This document shows, in pieces, positions 6,191-6,272 of a stretch of 6,272 nucleotides of DNA. Made by a program: the position numbers and the translations under genes. The stretch covers positions 1 through 6,272 of the forward strand of contig DAOWMZ010000119.1 in assembly GCA_030642845.1 (NCBI GenBank), read 5' to 3'. The first letter of the stretch is position 1; each line of letters opens with the position of its first letter. The stretch comes from Candidatus Zixiibacteriota bacterium (GTDB lineage: Bacteria; Zixibacteria; MSB-5A5; GN15; FEB-12). The notes under the pieces were generated by a model, which saw only the letters and a list, made by a program, of their open reading frames with translations, did no database searches and had not been told where the DNA came from.

Positions 6191-6271
6191 TTAAACTATC
6201 ACATTGTCAAGATTATCACCTAATTCGATATCAATCTTAGTATCAATGGGATCGAACACTTTAGTAGTAAA
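6191..6271 (-). CDS. C-terminal end of an unidentified protein, rest outside the window
   Basis: The minus strand is open from the right edge to a TAA at 6191-6193, giving the last 26 residues FTTKVFDPIDTKIDIELGDN then LDNVIV. The fragment is acidic, with alternating hydrophobic positions. It is placed directly before a strong intrinsic terminator of the same orientation, which is the main reason to believe it is coding. The fragment is too short to identify a family. It is not part of the cmk operon, because the terminator and the repeat pair separate them. Confidence 0.55.
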   Translation of the reverse strand, partial: FTTKVFDPIDTKIDIELGDNLDNVIV

Positions 6272-6272
6272 A

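Overview
The window comes from an A+T-rich bacterial chromosome. It reads as ordinary core housekeeping sequence with a small accessory patch at the left edge. A signal-peptide-bearing repeat protein ending in an aromatic Phe, next to a MORN-like protein, suggests a diderm (Gram-negative) organism. The cmk-plsC-rpsA order, the LA_2272-type surface repeat protein and the intergenic palindromic repeats would fit an uncultured FCB-like or Zixibacteria-like lineage. That placement is a low-confidence inference; nothing in the window fixes the taxonomy.

Layout. Bases 3-765 (+ strand) hold the 3' end of a MORN/YwqK-like repeat protein and a complete small secreted repeat protein, 28 bases apart and probably cotranscribed. 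They converge on a long minus-strand block. Read in the direction of transcription, that block is cmk (cytidylate kinase), plsC (lysophosphatidic acid acyltransferase), rpsA (ribosomal protein S1, unusually large at 753 residues) and mtaB (the tRNA ct6A/t6A methylthiotransferase). At the right edge, upstream of cmk, lie a REP-like palindromic repeat pair, a strong intrinsic terminator, and the last 26 codons of another minus-strand gene that continues outside the window.

Function. cmk and plsC abut and are probably translationally coupled. They supply CDP/dCDP and phosphatidic acid, both needed upstream of CDP-diacylglycerol lipid synthesis. rpsA has its own promoter-like sequence and a roughly 100-nt leader, and is followed by a terminator-like hairpin. 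mtaB modifies A37 of ANN-decoding tRNAs, so rpsA and mtaB both serve translation.

Most interesting points. (1) The rpsA leader can form a 10-bp helix just upstream of the Shine-Dalgarno sequence. Both of its non-Watson-Crick pairs are G-U only in the rpsA-sense RNA, and its loop is complementary to an upstream 7-mer, giving a possible pseudoknot; this is a candidate S1 autoregulatory element. (2) S1 has a strongly basic N-terminal extension and an acidic tail built from a 66-bp in-frame tandem repeat. (3) The rpsA Shine-Dalgarno is 15 nt from the ATG but 9 nt from an in-frame ATT. I found no clearly new multi-gene system.
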